In this document: positions 46,080 to 55,427 of the stretch, piece after piece
How positions within the stretch are numbered: position 1 is the stretch's first letter
Layout of the letters: the number at the start of each line of letters is the position of its first letter
Program-made: the position numbers and the translations under genes
Notes under the pieces: generated by a model
The model's database searches: none
Seen by the model: the letters and a program-made list of their open reading frames with translations, nothing else
What the model was told of the DNA's origin: nothing
Assembly: GCA_001871195.1 (NCBI GenBank)
Contig: MNXA01000015.1
Location: 1-64,000, forward strand
DNA length: 64,000 nucleotides
Source: Zetaproteobacteria bacterium CG1_02_55_237
GTDB lineage: Bacteria; Pseudomonadota; Zetaproteobacteria; Mariprofundales; Mariprofundaceae
Direction: 5' to 3'

Positions 46080-46361
46080 ATGACAGTATCCGTACGTATC
46101 CCGACCCCGCTTCGCAAGCTGACTGATGGTGCCGATGAGGTAAACGTCGAGGCGGCCAATGTCGGCGAGATGATTGATAATCTGGAGGCAGCACATGCCG
46201 GCCTGAAGGCCCGTCTTTGTGATGATGCCGGCGAAATCCGCCGCTTCGTGAATGTTTACGTCAACGATGAGGATGTGCGCTTTCTTGAAGGTCGCGCTAC
46301 CGCATTGAAAGATGGTGACGAGGTTTCCATTGTGCCGGCCATCGCCGGCGGCCGGAACTAA
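46080..46361 (+). CDS. MoaD/ThiS-type sulfur carrier protein
   Basis: A 93-residue ubiquitin-fold protein of the MoaD, ThiS and CysO group. It ends AIAGGRN, so the Gly90-Gly91 pair normally adenylated and thiocarboxylated by an E1 enzyme is followed by two extra residues. A protease would have to trim these before charging, as reported for sulfur carriers in some methionine and cysteine pathways; none is encoded here. AGGAG precedes the ATG. Context points to cysteine or homocysteine synthesis rather than molybdopterin or thiamin. Confidence 0.85.
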   Translation: MTVSVRIPTPLRKLTDGADEVNVEAANVGEMIDNLEAAHAGLKARLCDDAGEIRRFVNVYVNDEDVRFLEGRATALKDGDEVSIVPAIAGGRN

Positions 46362-46365
46362 GGGC

Positions 46366-46605
46366 ATGAAACAGCGAGTCTATCTCTCCTTTTCCGAGAA
46401 GACGGTGCGCGAGCCGCTGATCTGGAAGCTGGGGCACGAGTTTGATGTGGTGACCAATATCCGCACGGCAGAAGTCCGCGAACATATGGGTCTGGTCGGC
46501 CTGGAGATTGAAGGCAAGACCGAGGTGGTGGAAGCAGCGGTGAAGTGGCTGGAAGATCAGGGCGTGCATGTGGACCCGATCGAACAGAACATCATCGAGG
46601 GCTGA
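46366..46605 (+). CDS. NIL-domain protein
   Basis: A 79-residue protein that is nearly all a NIL domain (RVYLSFSEKTVREPLIWKLG, then IRTAEVREHMGLVGLEIEG), the domain at the end of methionine ABC transporter ATPase MetN, where it senses methionine. Here it stands alone and starts five bases after the sulfur carrier. It may be a methionine sensor or a partner in homocysteine formation, as NIL proteins are in some anaerobes; this is inference. Confidence 0.85.
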   Translation: MKQRVYLSFSEKTVREPLIWKLGHEFDVVTNIRTAEVREHMGLVGLEIEGKTEVVEAAVKWLEDQGVHVDPIEQNIIEG

Positions 46606-46687
46606 TTGATCTATTGCATGTGGTTTTGCATGCAAAACACAGTTAAGCATTGCTTATGGATGCGCAAAACATTTGGTGAGGTGTGAA

Positions 46688-47620
46688 ATGGCAATATACG
46701 ACAATATCACAGAAACGGTTGGCAGCACGCCGCTGGTGCGCATGCAGCGTATCAACAAAGGGCTTGATGCCGAAATCCTGCTCAAGCTGGAGTTCTTTAA
46801 TCCGCTGAATTCGGTCAAGGACCGTATCGGTCGCGCCATGGTGGAAGCGGCTGAAAAGAGTGGAGCTCTCCAACCGGGCGGCGTGATAGTCGAGCCGACC
46901 AGCGGTAATACCGGCATCGCACTGGCCTTTGTGGCGCGTGCCCGTGGCTACCGTTGTATTTTGACCATGCCGGAGTCGATGAGCATGGAGCGACGCAAGC
47001 TGCTCAAGCTGCTCGGCGCAGACTTGATTCTCACCCCTGCAGAGAAGGGTATGAAGGGCGCGATTGCCAAGGCTGTTGAGATTACCGCAGAGACAGAGAA
47101 CGCTTTCATGCCTCAGCAGTTCTCGAATCCGGCCAACCCGGAGATTCATCGCAAGACAACGGCGGAAGAAATCTGGCGCGATACCGATGGCAAAGTGGAT
47201 GCGGTTGTCGCAGGTGTGGGTACCGGCGGTACCATTACCGGTGTGGCCGAAGTGCTGAAGTCGCGCAATCCGGCTTTTCAGGCGATTGCCGTGGAACCGG
47301 CCGACTCTCCCGTGATTTCCGGCGGCGCTCCCGGGCCGCACAAGATTCAGGGTATCGGTGCAGGCTTCATCCCGGAGAACCTGAACGTGGATATCATCGA
47401 TAGCGTTGAGCAGGTGACCAACGACGAGGCTATCGCCATGGCTCGCCGTCTTTCCGACGAAGAAGGCATAGCCGGCGGTATTTCATCCGGTGCTGCAGTG
47501 ACTGCAGCGCTGCGCGTAGCAGCCCGTCCGGATATGAAGGGTAAGCGCATCGTGGTGATTATCCCGTCCATGGCAGAGCGCTATATGTCCACCGACCTGT
47601 TCAAGGGCATCGAGGTTTAG
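46688..47620 (+). CDS. cysK: Cysteine synthase A (O-acetylserine sulfhydrylase)
   Basis: A 310-residue fold-type II PLP enzyme making cysteine from O-acetylserine and sulfide. Lys44 (NSVKDR) holds PLP, and [17 protein letters not shown] and [13 protein letters not shown] match CysK more closely than CysM. The carrier gene nearby leaves open use of a thiocarboxylate sulfur donor, as mycobacterial CysM does. GAGG precedes ATG 46688. An 82-base spacer separates it from the NIL gene. Confidence 0.9.
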   Translation: MAIYDNITETVGSTPLVRMQRINKGLDAEILLKLEFFNPLNSVKDRIGRAMVEAAEKSGALQPGGVIVEPTSGNTGIALAFVARARGYRCILTMPESMSMERRKLLKLLGADLILTPAEKGMKGAIAKAVEITAETENAFMPQQFSNPANPEIHRKTTAEEIWRDTDGKVDAVVAGVGTGGTITGVAEVLKSRNPAFQAIAVEPADSPVISGGAPGPHKIQGIGAGFIPENLNVDIIDSVEQVTNDEAIAMARRLSDEEGIAGGISSGAAVTAALRVAARPDMKGKRIVVIIPSMAERYMSTDLFKGIEV

Positions 47621-47781
47621 GCAGAGGCCCATATTTGCGCCCCAGCTGCGTTGTTGCGGTGCCTGATTGTTTGCATTTGGCCTCACATATGATTCCAAAT
47701 GCTGCGGTTTTGCGCTCCTCACGCCTTGCTGGAACCACAAATCTGACCCTGTGATTTTTTAGTTATATTCTGGAGTTTGAA

Positions 47782-48606
47782 GTGATTGATTTTACCGAGA
47801 AACAAATCGAGCGCTATTCGCGCCACATTATTCTGCCCGAAGTCGGGGCGGAAGGGCAGTCGAAACTGCTTGAGTCGAAGGTGTTCATGATCGGCGCAGG
47901 CGGCCTTGGTTCGCCCGTGGCCTATTATCTGGCCGCGGCCGGTGTAGGGACGATTGGCATTGCCGATGCGGATGTGGTGGATTCGTCCAATCTGCAGCGC
48001 CAGATCCTGCATAACGAAGATCGTATTGGCATGCCCAAGGTGGAGAGCGCACGCGAAACGATTCAGGCGCTCAACCCTGATGTGAAGGTCAATACCTACA
48101 ACTACTTCGTCACCGAGGACAATATCCGCGAAATCATCCGCGAATACGACCTGATCATTGATGGTTGCGACAACTTCCCGACGCGTTTTCTGGTTAATGA
48201 CGCATGCTACTTCGAGAAGAAGCCGCTGATTTCCGGTGCGATGTTCCGTTTCGAGGGGCAGGTTGCCACCTTCAAGCCGCATCAGCAGAAGGATGCGCCG
48301 TGCTATCGCTGTCTGTATCCGGAGCCACCACCCAAGGGCTTGGTCCCGTCCTGTTCCGAGGCCGGTATTCTGGGGGCTCTGGCCGGTGCTGTCGGCACCA
48401 TTCAGGCCGTGGAAGCCATCAAGGAGCTGCTGGGTATCGGCGATTCGCTGGCCGGTAAGCTGATGACCTTCGATGCCATGCGCATGGAGTGGAAGAAACT
48501 GAAGTTGCGCAAGGATCCGGGTTGTCCGCTGTGTGGCGAGAATCCAACGATTACCGATCTGGTGACCTACGAGCAGGCCTGTGAACTGCAGTTGGGTCAC
48601 AGTTAG
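47782..48606 (+). CDS. MoeB/ThiF-type E1 sulfur-carrier activating enzyme
   Basis: A 274-residue adenylyltransferase: Rossmann loop MIGAGGLGSPVAYYLA, Arg in SNLQRQILH, catalytic Cys191 (PSCSEAGILG) and two zinc CXXC pairs (CYRC, CPLC). It activates the C-terminal Gly of MoaD/ThiS-type proteins. There is no rhodanese domain, so sulfur must come from another donor, such as the downstream sulfite reductase-TusA protein. GTG start with GGAG. The 161 bases upstream contain no gene. Confidence 0.9.
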   Translation: MIDFTEKQIERYSRHIILPEVGAEGQSKLLESKVFMIGAGGLGSPVAYYLAAAGVGTIGIADADVVDSSNLQRQILHNEDRIGMPKVESARETIQALNPDVKVNTYNYFVTEDNIREIIREYDLIIDGCDNFPTRFLVNDACYFEKKPLISGAMFRFEGQVATFKPHQQKDAPCYRCLYPEPPPKGLVPSCSEAGILGALAGAVGTIQAVEAIKELLGIGDSLAGKLMTFDAMRMEWKKLKLRKDPGCPLCGENPTITDLVTYEQACELQLGHS

Positions 48607-48728
48607 GGGTCACAGCCAGGGGTTACAGTAAATCGGGCCCGGCTGTTTGATATAAAAAGATATTTACCATGTAGGAGCGTCGCTGATTTTTCTTCGCTGC
48701 CTTCGTGGTGAGGAATTGAGGTTTTATC

Positions 48729-51071
48729 ATGGCTGAATTTAATTTTACGCGTACATCCGATGTTGATGAATTCGAGGCGGGCTACAAGGCGTTTAAGGCG
48801 GGCACCATGTCCGAGGAACGCTTCACCCCGTTTCGTCTGCAAATGGGTGTGTATGGTCAGCGTCAGGAAGGCGTGCAGATGGTGCGCGTCAAGCTGCCGG
48901 GTGGCAACCTGACCCCGGATCAACTGGATGTGATCGGCGACTGCGTGGCTGATTATGCCGGTTGCCTGCCCACCGATGGTACACTCAGCATTGCCCCCGA
49001 GAAATTCGCCCATGTGACCACACGCCAGGATATTCAGGCTAACTTCGTATCGCTGGACGATGTGCCGGCCTTTCTGCGCCGGCTTGATGCGGCGGGGCTG
49101 ACCACGCGCGAGGCCTGCGGCAATACCGTGCGTAATGTTTCCTCATGCTTTCTGGCCGGTCGCTGCCCTGCAGAGCATGCCGATGTGAGTGTGCATGCGC
49201 GCCGCTTTGCCGAGTTTTTCCTGCGCCACCCGCTGGCGCAGCAGTTCCCGCGCAAGTTCAAGGTGACCTTCTCCGGTTGTGCCACCGATTGCGGCCTTTC
49301 AGGCATGCACGATATCGGCTTTATCGCCACCCAGAAAGATGGGGTCAAAGGCTTCCAGGTGTGGGCCGCAGGTGGCCTTTCCTCACAGCCGATGAGTGCC
49401 TTGCTGCTGGAAGAGTTCATTGCTGAGTCCGAGATGCTGCGCGTCGGTGAAGCGCTGATGCGTATCCATTTCAAGTATTCCGATCGCAAGCGTCGTGCCC
49501 GTGCACGTATGAAATATGTGGCGCAGAAGTTGGGCGCCGAGGGCTTTATCGAGGAATACAGGAAACAGCGTGCAGTGATCGAGAAGACGCATGCCGAAGA
49601 TGCAGGATATCCGGAAGCCGGCTGGCGCACGCCGACAGCCGAACTTCCACAGTCGGACTCCGGCGTGGTCGATCAGCACAATGGCAAGAAAGCGATTCTG
49701 CTCAACCTGTTCCGCGGTGATATGACACCGGCGCAGTGTCATGCCGTGGCCGATGCTGCGCGTGCGGCCGGCACTGATAAGCTGAGTGTGACCACCGAGC
49801 AGGGACTGGTGATTGCCGATGTGGATGCAGGCAAGGTTGCTGCTGCACAGGCCGTGCTCAATGCTGCGGGCCTGACCACCGAGTATGCACGCGGCATTGC
49901 CGATGTGGTGGCTTGCCCGGGTACCGAAACCTGCCGTCTGGGCATTACCTCCAGCCGTGGCCTTGCCGAAGCGCTGCAACCGCTGATGGCTGATCTGAAA
50001 AAGGATGCGACGCTTGCCGGTATTACTGTGAAAGCATCCGGCTGTCAGCACTCCTGTGCCCGTCACCATATTGCCGATCTCGGCTTTCATGGACTGGCCA
50101 AGAAGATTGATGGACAGGCTGTACCGCATTACCAGTTGCATGTCGGCGGCTCGGGCAAGGCAGGTCAGCCGCTGGCCTTTGCCACCGATCCGGTGCCTGC
50201 CAAGCGTGCGCCGGAGGCCGGTATCGCCATGCTGCATGCCTACAAGGATGGGCGCACGGCAGGCGAAAGTGTGCACGACTGGGCTTCGCGTATCGGTCAG
50301 GATGGTATCAATGCGGTCCTGACACCGTTTGCCGGTCAGCCGGGCGAGATCGATGGACTGATCTACGACTGGAGCGAGAACGAGGCTTTCAACACCAAGG
50401 GTAACAAGAAGGGTGAGTGTGCCGGTGCAGTGCTGTCGATGTCCGATGCGCTGATTTCCGAAGCGGAATATGAGTTACTGATTGCCCGCGCGCATACCGA
50501 TGCGATGTTCTGGGCCGAAGCGCTCAGCGCACTGCGTCGCTCGGCGGTTTCGGCGGCACGTGCTTTCCTCGTGGCCTATGGTGAAGCGCCTGAGGACGAT
50601 GGCGAGGTGTTCGGGCTGCTGGCTGTTAATGCCGCAGCGGACAAGCCTGTCATGGCTGGTTTTCAGGCTGTGCAGTCGGCGATGATGAATATCGATCTGG
50701 CTGATCCGGGTGCAGGTGTGACCAAACTCAAGGGTGTGCAGGGCGAGTGGCTGGCTCTGGCCGAAAAACGTTTTGCCGCTGTTCCGGAAGAAGTGGTTGC
50801 AGCAGAGAAGGCTCCAGCCTCGATTGAGGCCGCTGGTGACGTCGTGCTGCTTGATCTCTCCGGTGTTGCCTGCCCGATGAATTTCGTGAAGACCAAGATC
50901 AAGCTGACCGGCATGCCGATAGGCAGCCTGCTTGATGTGATTCTCGATGACGGTGCGCCGATTGAGAATGTTCCGCTCTCGCTTCAGGAGCAGGGACAGA
51001 AGGTGCTGTCCAAAGAGCAGATATCCGACAGCCAGTGGAAAATCCGCGTCGAAAAGACCGGGAATATCTGA
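48729..51071 (+). CDS. Sulfite (nitrite-type) reductase fused to a C-terminal TusA domain
   Basis: A 780-residue protein. Residues about 1-480 form a sirohaem sulfite/nitrite reductase with the cluster ligands Cys396 and Cys402 (CPGTETC) and Cys439 and Cys443 (CQHSC), reducing sulfite to sulfide with six electrons. A helical middle (about 500-690) follows. The last 80 residues form a TusA/SirA sulfur-carrier domain with Cys715 in ACPMNFVKTK. The fusion suggests that sulfide or persulfide is passed directly to a carrier. GAGG precedes the ATG. Confidence 0.88.
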   Translation: MAEFNFTRTSDVDEFEAGYKAFKAGTMSEERFTPFRLQMGVYGQRQEGVQMVRVKLPGGNLTPDQLDVIGDCVADYAGCLPTDGTLSIAPEKFAHVTTRQDIQANFVSLDDVPAFLRRLDAAGLTTREACGNTVRNVSSCFLAGRCPAEHADVSVHARRFAEFFLRHPLAQQFPRKFKVTFSGCATDCGLSGMHDIGFIATQKDGVKGFQVWAAGGLSSQPMSALLLEEFIAESEMLRVGEALMRIHFKYSDRKRRARARMKYVAQKLGAEGFIEEYRKQRAVIEKTHAEDAGYPEAGWRTPTAELPQSDSGVVDQHNGKKAILLNLFRGDMTPAQCHAVADAARAAGTDKLSVTTEQGLVIADVDAGKVAAAQAVLNAAGLTTEYARGIADVVACPGTETCRLGITSSRGLAEALQPLMADLKKDATLAGITVKASGCQHSCARHHIADLGFHGLAKKIDGQAVPHYQLHVGGSGKAGQPLAFATDPVPAKRAPEAGIAMLHAYKDGRTAGESVHDWASRIGQDGINAVLTPFAGQPGEIDGLIYDWSENEAFNTKGNKKGECAGAVLSMSDALISEAEYELLIARAHTDAMFWAEALSALRRSAVSAARAFLVAYGEAPEDDGEVFGLLAVNAAADKPVMAGFQAVQSAMMNIDLADPGAGVTKLKGVQGEWLALAEKRFAAVPEEVVAAEKAPASIEAAGDVVLLDLSGVACPMNFVKTKIKLTGMPIGSLLDVILDDGAPIENVPLSLQEQGQKVLSKEQISDSQWKIRVEKTGNI

Positions 51072-51091
51072 TCGCCAGAACTGGTAAAGCG

Positions 51092-53725
51092 ATGGAACCC
51101 CTGAATCCATTCGAGAATCCGGGCCGCTGCAAGCTGGCACTGGTGAGTCAGGGCGTTGCCTTGCCCGGGGGCTTGCAGAATTCCTCGCATTGGGTGGCAC
51201 AGGCCAATGCGACCGAATCGGTGATCGATATCAGGCTGCCATCCGGGCATTTTGCCACGGTTCCGGTGGCGCAGCCCTATACCCAGAAGAGTTCGATTCA
51301 GCTCAGGCAGCAGGATGTTGAGGGCAATGCGGCTTTGTATTGGGGCGATGAAAAGCTCGATATTCAGGTTTTGCCTGCGCCGCGTTTTTACCGGCAAAAA
51401 ACACGAAGCGGCGCCCGCATGGGCAGCTTTGCCTCCCTGCATGAAAACCTGCTTATGCTGCATCCGCTCATGGGCTGTGGTTTTTTTGCCAAAAAGGGCG
51501 CGGCATGCCAGTACTGCCAGTATGACTCGATGCTCAATGAGGATGAGCCACCGCTGCGTGATCCTCTCGAGTTGGTGGAAGTGGTGCGTGCGGCCCTTGC
51601 TGAGCGCGAAATTGATACGGTGTATATCTACAACGGTTTTGCACCGGGCGATGATGTAGGCCTGTCCAGACTGGTGCCGGTGATTGCACTGCTCAGACGC
51701 CATCTGGGTCATCGTCAGATAGCGCTGGAAACGGTTGCACCGAAAGACACCTCGGTGATCGATGCGCTGTATGCAGCTGGTCTTGATATCTTTGTCTGCA
51801 ATCTTGAAGTGCATGATGCAGACAGGTTTGCCGAGGTATGCCCCGGCAAACAGCACGCGGGTGGTCAGGCGGCCATCTGGAAAGCGCTGGACCATGCGCG
51901 TCAGGTATTCCGTGAGGGTACAGTGGTCAGCCATCTGATTGTTGGTCTGGATGATATTGAATCGACCAAGAAGGGTATTGATGCACTGATTGCTCACGGG
52001 GTCGTGCCCTTGCTGCAGCCGTTCAGACCGCTGCCGGGAACGCCGCTGGAGAGCCAGACCAGCCCTTCACTTGAGACTATGGAGGAGTTATTCCTCTACC
52101 TGTACGCGGCATTGAAAAGAACGGATTTCCCCACGCATCGCCTGCGCCATATGGGGCGCGTGCTGACCCCGATGGAGAGTCGTGTGCTGGATGGCAGGGA
52201 AGCGATGCTCAGCGAACGCTGGGTGGCATCCTCAATCGGGCGTCATCTGGATGGCTGGGTGGATGGGTTGCGCCGCCATTTGCGGGCTGGCAATGGCGAA
52301 GAGAACGTCGCTCAGCTGGATAGCAGGCCGATCCATGTGTTGCTGGCCGGTGAGGCTTTGCCCTTTGCCGCCCTTGTGATGATCGCGCTGCTGGCATTTG
52401 CTGCCGGTTCTGTGGATGCACCGCAGGGCCTGAGCCAGAATGGCTGGAGCTCGCTGGTCGTCTTTGTGTTGTGTCTGGTTCTGTGGGTGACACAGCTGCT
52501 TCCCTTGGCGGTGACTTCACTGCTGGGTCTGGCGCTGTTGCCGCTGCTTGGCGTATTGCCGGCAACAGATGTGTTTGCCTTGTTCGGCAATCCTTCAGTC
52601 TTCTTTATTCTCGGTGCATTCATGCTGGCGGCGGGTGCGATGCAGAGTGGCCTGTCCGAGCGCATGGCATTGTTGACCATTGACCGCTTTGGCACCAGTC
52701 CGAGGCGTTTGTTGCTCACCATGCTTTTATTGCCCGCTGTCATGGCCTGCTTCATGCCCGAACATGCTGTGGCCGCACTGTTTTTACCCATCGCCTGGGA
52801 GATTGTACACAGCCTGCGACTTAAGGCGGGTAATCTTTATGCGCAGTCGATCTTTTTTGCCCTTTCCTGGGGTGCGATTATCGGTGGTGTGATCACCCTG
52901 CTGGGCGGTGCGCGCGGGCCACTGGCCATGGCGCTGAGTGAAGAGCTCACAGGTCAAACCTTCTCCTTTGCCGACTGGACACTGGCTGCAGCACCGATAG
53001 CACTTTCGGTATTGGCTGTTTCTGCGCTGGTCTTAACGCGGATTACACCCATGGGCGGCATTGATATTTCATCAGCCCGTGAACGGATTTCCCTGCGCAG
53101 GCTTGAGCTGGGCGACTTCGACCTGAAATCAAAGGCGATGGCCCTGCTGCTGCTGATCACCATGGGTGCATGGATCATGGCGGGTCACGCCAGCTCCCTT
53201 GCCGGCATTGCGCTGATCAGCGCGGTGCTGATGTTTGCCCTGCGCATGGTCAGCTGGCGGGCGGTTGAAGAGCACGTGAATTGGGGTGTGGTGCTGATGT
53301 ACGGTGGTGCCATTGCCATTGGTAAGGCGCTGACGGTAACTGGGGCCGGCCTGTGGCTGGCGCACCTGCTGTTCCCGGCGAGCCTGGCAGGCCTCGCCCT
53401 GTTGGCCATGCTGGCACTGATTACGCTGCTGTTTACCGAAGGCGTGAGCAATGCCGCAGCTGTGGCCATTGTCCTGCCTGTGGCGATTCCCGTTGCCGTG
53501 GCGGCAAACATCGATCCGGTCACTGCGGCGCTGGCTGTCGGTATTGTTTCCGGTTTTGCCTTCATGTTGCCGATGGGAACACCGCCGAATGCCATGATTT
53601 TTGCCACAGGTTATGTCAAAGCATCACGCATGCTGCGCTATGGCGCGGTTTTATCACTCGCAGCATTTGTACTATTCATGATAACTGCGTCGGTCTGGTG
53701 GCCGTTGCTGGAAAGGATCGGGTAA
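51092..53725 (+). CDS. Radical SAM protein fused to an SLC13-type anion permease
   Basis: An 877-residue open frame. Residues about 1-400 form a radical SAM-like barrel, with cluster cysteines Cys129, Cys139 and Cys142, a CX9CX2C spacing instead of CX3CX2C. Later elements such as AIALETVAPKDTSVIDALYAAGLD and VSHLIVGLDDI fit the fold. Residues about 415-877 form an SLC13/DASS-type permease with 11-12 helices. The second SNT-type motif is SNAAAVAIVLPV; the first reads MPEHAVAALFLPI. Placed between sulfite reductase and cysH, it probably imports sulfate. The radical chemistry is unknown. Confidence 0.78.
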   Translation: MEPLNPFENPGRCKLALVSQGVALPGGLQNSSHWVAQANATESVIDIRLPSGHFATVPVAQPYTQKSSIQLRQQDVEGNAALYWGDEKLDIQVLPAPRFYRQKTRSGARMGSFASLHENLLMLHPLMGCGFFAKKGAACQYCQYDSMLNEDEPPLRDPLELVEVVRAALAEREIDTVYIYNGFAPGDDVGLSRLVPVIALLRRHLGHRQIALETVAPKDTSVIDALYAAGLDIFVCNLEVHDADRFAEVCPGKQHAGGQAAIWKALDHARQVFREGTVVSHLIVGLDDIESTKKGIDALIAHGVVPLLQPFRPLPGTPLESQTSPSLETMEELFLYLYAALKRTDFPTHRLRHMGRVLTPMESRVLDGREAMLSERWVASSIGRHLDGWVDGLRRHLRAGNGEENVAQLDSRPIHVLLAGEALPFAALVMIALLAFAAGSVDAPQGLSQNGWSSLVVFVLCLVLWVTQLLPLAVTSLLGLALLPLLGVLPATDVFALFGNPSVFFILGAFMLAAGAMQSGLSERMALLTIDRFGTSPRRLLLTMLLLPAVMACFMPEHAVAALFLPIAWEIVHSLRLKAGNLYAQSIFFALSWGAIIGGVITLLGGARGPLAMALSEELTGQTFSFADWTLAAAPIALSVLAVSALVLTRITPMGGIDISSARERISLRRLELGDFDLKSKAMALLLLITMGAWIMAGHASSLAGIALISAVLMFALRMVSWRAVEEHVNWGVVLMYGGAIAIGKALTVTGAGLWLAHLLFPASLAGLALLAMLALITLLFTEGVSNAAAVAIVLPVAIPVAVAANIDPVTAALAVGIVSGFAFMLPMGTPPNAMIFATGYVKASRMLRYGAVLSLAAFVLFMITASVWWPLLERIG

Positions 53726-53728
53726 TCC

Positions 53729-54451
53729 ATGAGTGCTCTAATTGAACAGGCGGTAAGCCTGCTGAAACAGGCCAAGGAAACGCATGGCGATGGTCTTGTT
53801 TATCCGTGCAGCATGGGCCTTGAAGGCTCGGTGATGGTGGATTTAATCAACAAAAACAGCCTTGATATTCCAATTATGACGCTTGATACCGGCCGCCTGC
53901 CGCAGGCGACCTATGATGTGATCAGTGCCTTTGAAGCGCGCTATGGTATTCGTGTACAGGTCCTGTTTCCCGATTGTCACGAAGTGGAAGCGATGGTGCG
54001 CGAGCATGGCGTGAACCTGTTCCGAACATCGGTGGAGCTGCGCAAGAGCTGCTGCGAGATTCGCAAGATCAGGCCCTTGATGCGCGCACTTGAGGGCAAA
54101 GAGGCGTGGATTACCGGCAGGCGTCGCCAGCAGTCCAAGGGACGTTCCGACCTTCAATTCATTGAAACCGATCCGGTGTATGGCTTGAAGAAATACAATC
54201 CGCTGCTGGAGTGGAGTCTGGATGATGTGTCGGAGTATGTGCGTGCCAACGCTGTGCCGTACAACAGGTTGCACGATGCGCATTACCACTCCATCGGTTG
54301 CGAGTGCTGTACACGCGCGATTTCGATGGGTGAAGATGAACGTGCCGGTCGCTGGTGGTGGGAAAATGATGACGGGGCGGCAGAGTGTGGCCTGCATGTC
54401 ATGAGCCTGAAGGAAGTGACGGGCGATATCGAAGACGGCGAAGGAATTTAG
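53729..54451 (+). CDS. cysH: Adenylyl-sulfate (APS) reductase
   Basis: A 240-residue enzyme that reduces APS to sulfite with thioredoxin or glutaredoxin. Two cysteine pairs, RKSCCEIRK and GCECCTRAI, mark the [4Fe-4S] type that uses APS and not PAPS. A further cysteine in the C-terminal ECGLH matches the catalytic region. No cysC gene is present, consistent with APS use. It starts 3 bases after the permease fusion. Confidence 0.93.
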   Translation: MSALIEQAVSLLKQAKETHGDGLVYPCSMGLEGSVMVDLINKNSLDIPIMTLDTGRLPQATYDVISAFEARYGIRVQVLFPDCHEVEAMVREHGVNLFRTSVELRKSCCEIRKIRPLMRALEGKEAWITGRRRQQSKGRSDLQFIETDPVYGLKKYNPLLEWSLDDVSEYVRANAVPYNRLHDAHYHSIGCECCTRAISMGEDERAGRWWWENDDGAAECGLHVMSLKEVTGDIEDGEGI

Positions 54452-54491
54452 GGCCTGTTTCGGGTCCCAAGGTAAAGAGCAGTAGGAGAGG

Positions 54492-55418
54492 ATGATGTCT
54501 GAAAGTGAAATAACGGAGCACAAGCTGACCCAGCTCAAGGCGCTGGAGGCGGAGTCGATTCATATCATCCGCGAGGTGGTGGCTGAGTTCCGCAATCCGG
54601 TCATGCTGTATTCGGTGGGCAAGGATTCCAGCGTGCTGTTGCATCTGGCGCGCAAGGCCTTTTATCCGGCCAAGCTTCCGTTCCCGCTGTTGCATGTCGA
54701 TACCGGTTACAAGTTCAGGGAAATGTACGAGTTCCGCGACAACTACTGCAAAGAGGTGGGTGCCGATCTGATTGTGCGGCGCAACGAGGATGCCATTGCC
54801 AAGGGCATGAATCCTAAGGATTTCGGCGTGGCCCGTTGCTGTGGCCTGCTGAAAACGCAGGGCCTGCTTGATGCGCTGGAAGAGGGTGAGTACGACGCGG
54901 CCTTCGGCGGTGCGCGGCGCGATGAAGAGCGCTCACGCGCCAAGGAGCGTGTATTCTCGATGCGTGATGAATTCGGCCAGTGGGATCCGAAGAATCAGCG
55001 TCCCGAACTGTGGAGCATCTACAACGGCCGCATCCACGAGGGTGAGTCGGTGCGTGTCTTCCCGATCTCCAACTGGACCGAGATGGATGTGTGGTTGTAT
55101 ATCCGCGAGGAGAAGATTCCGATTGTGCCGCTGTATTTCGCCAAGGAACGACTGATGGTGGAGCGCAAGAACATGCTGATTCCTTATTATGAAGAAATGA
55201 AGGATCAGCTGCTTGAAGGTGAGGAGCCGAAGATGGTCATGAGTCGTTTCCGTACACTGGGTTGCAGCCCGTGTACCGGTGCGGTGCGCTCAAGTGCCAC
55301 CAATATGGATGAGATTGTGATTGAGGCTGCCGCGGCACGCCGTTCGGAACGCGAAACGCGCATCATTGATCACGGTTCGAACAGCATGGAAGACAAGAAA
55401 AAAGAAGGCTACTTCTAG
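54492..55418 (+). CDS. cysD: Sulfate adenylyltransferase subunit 2
   Basis: CysD condenses sulfate and ATP to APS, driven by the GTPase CysN. The 308-residue protein has the PP-loop [14 protein letters not shown] and the conserved [20 protein letters not shown] lies upstream; ATG 54492 or 54495 may be used. It is followed by a hairpin repeat and cysN. Confidence 0.96.
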   Translation: MMSESEITEHKLTQLKALEAESIHIIREVVAEFRNPVMLYSVGKDSSVLLHLARKAFYPAKLPFPLLHVDTGYKFREMYEFRDNYCKEVGADLIVRRNEDAIAKGMNPKDFGVARCCGLLKTQGLLDALEEGEYDAAFGGARRDEERSRAKERVFSMRDEFGQWDPKNQRPELWSIYNGRIHEGESVRVFPISNWTEMDVWLYIREEKIPIVPLYFAKERLMVERKNMLIPYYEEMKDQLLEGEEPKMVMSRFRTLGCSPCTGAVRSSATNMDEIVIEAAAARRSERETRIIDHGSNSMEDKKKEGYF

Positions 55419-55427
55419 GTTTGATTA

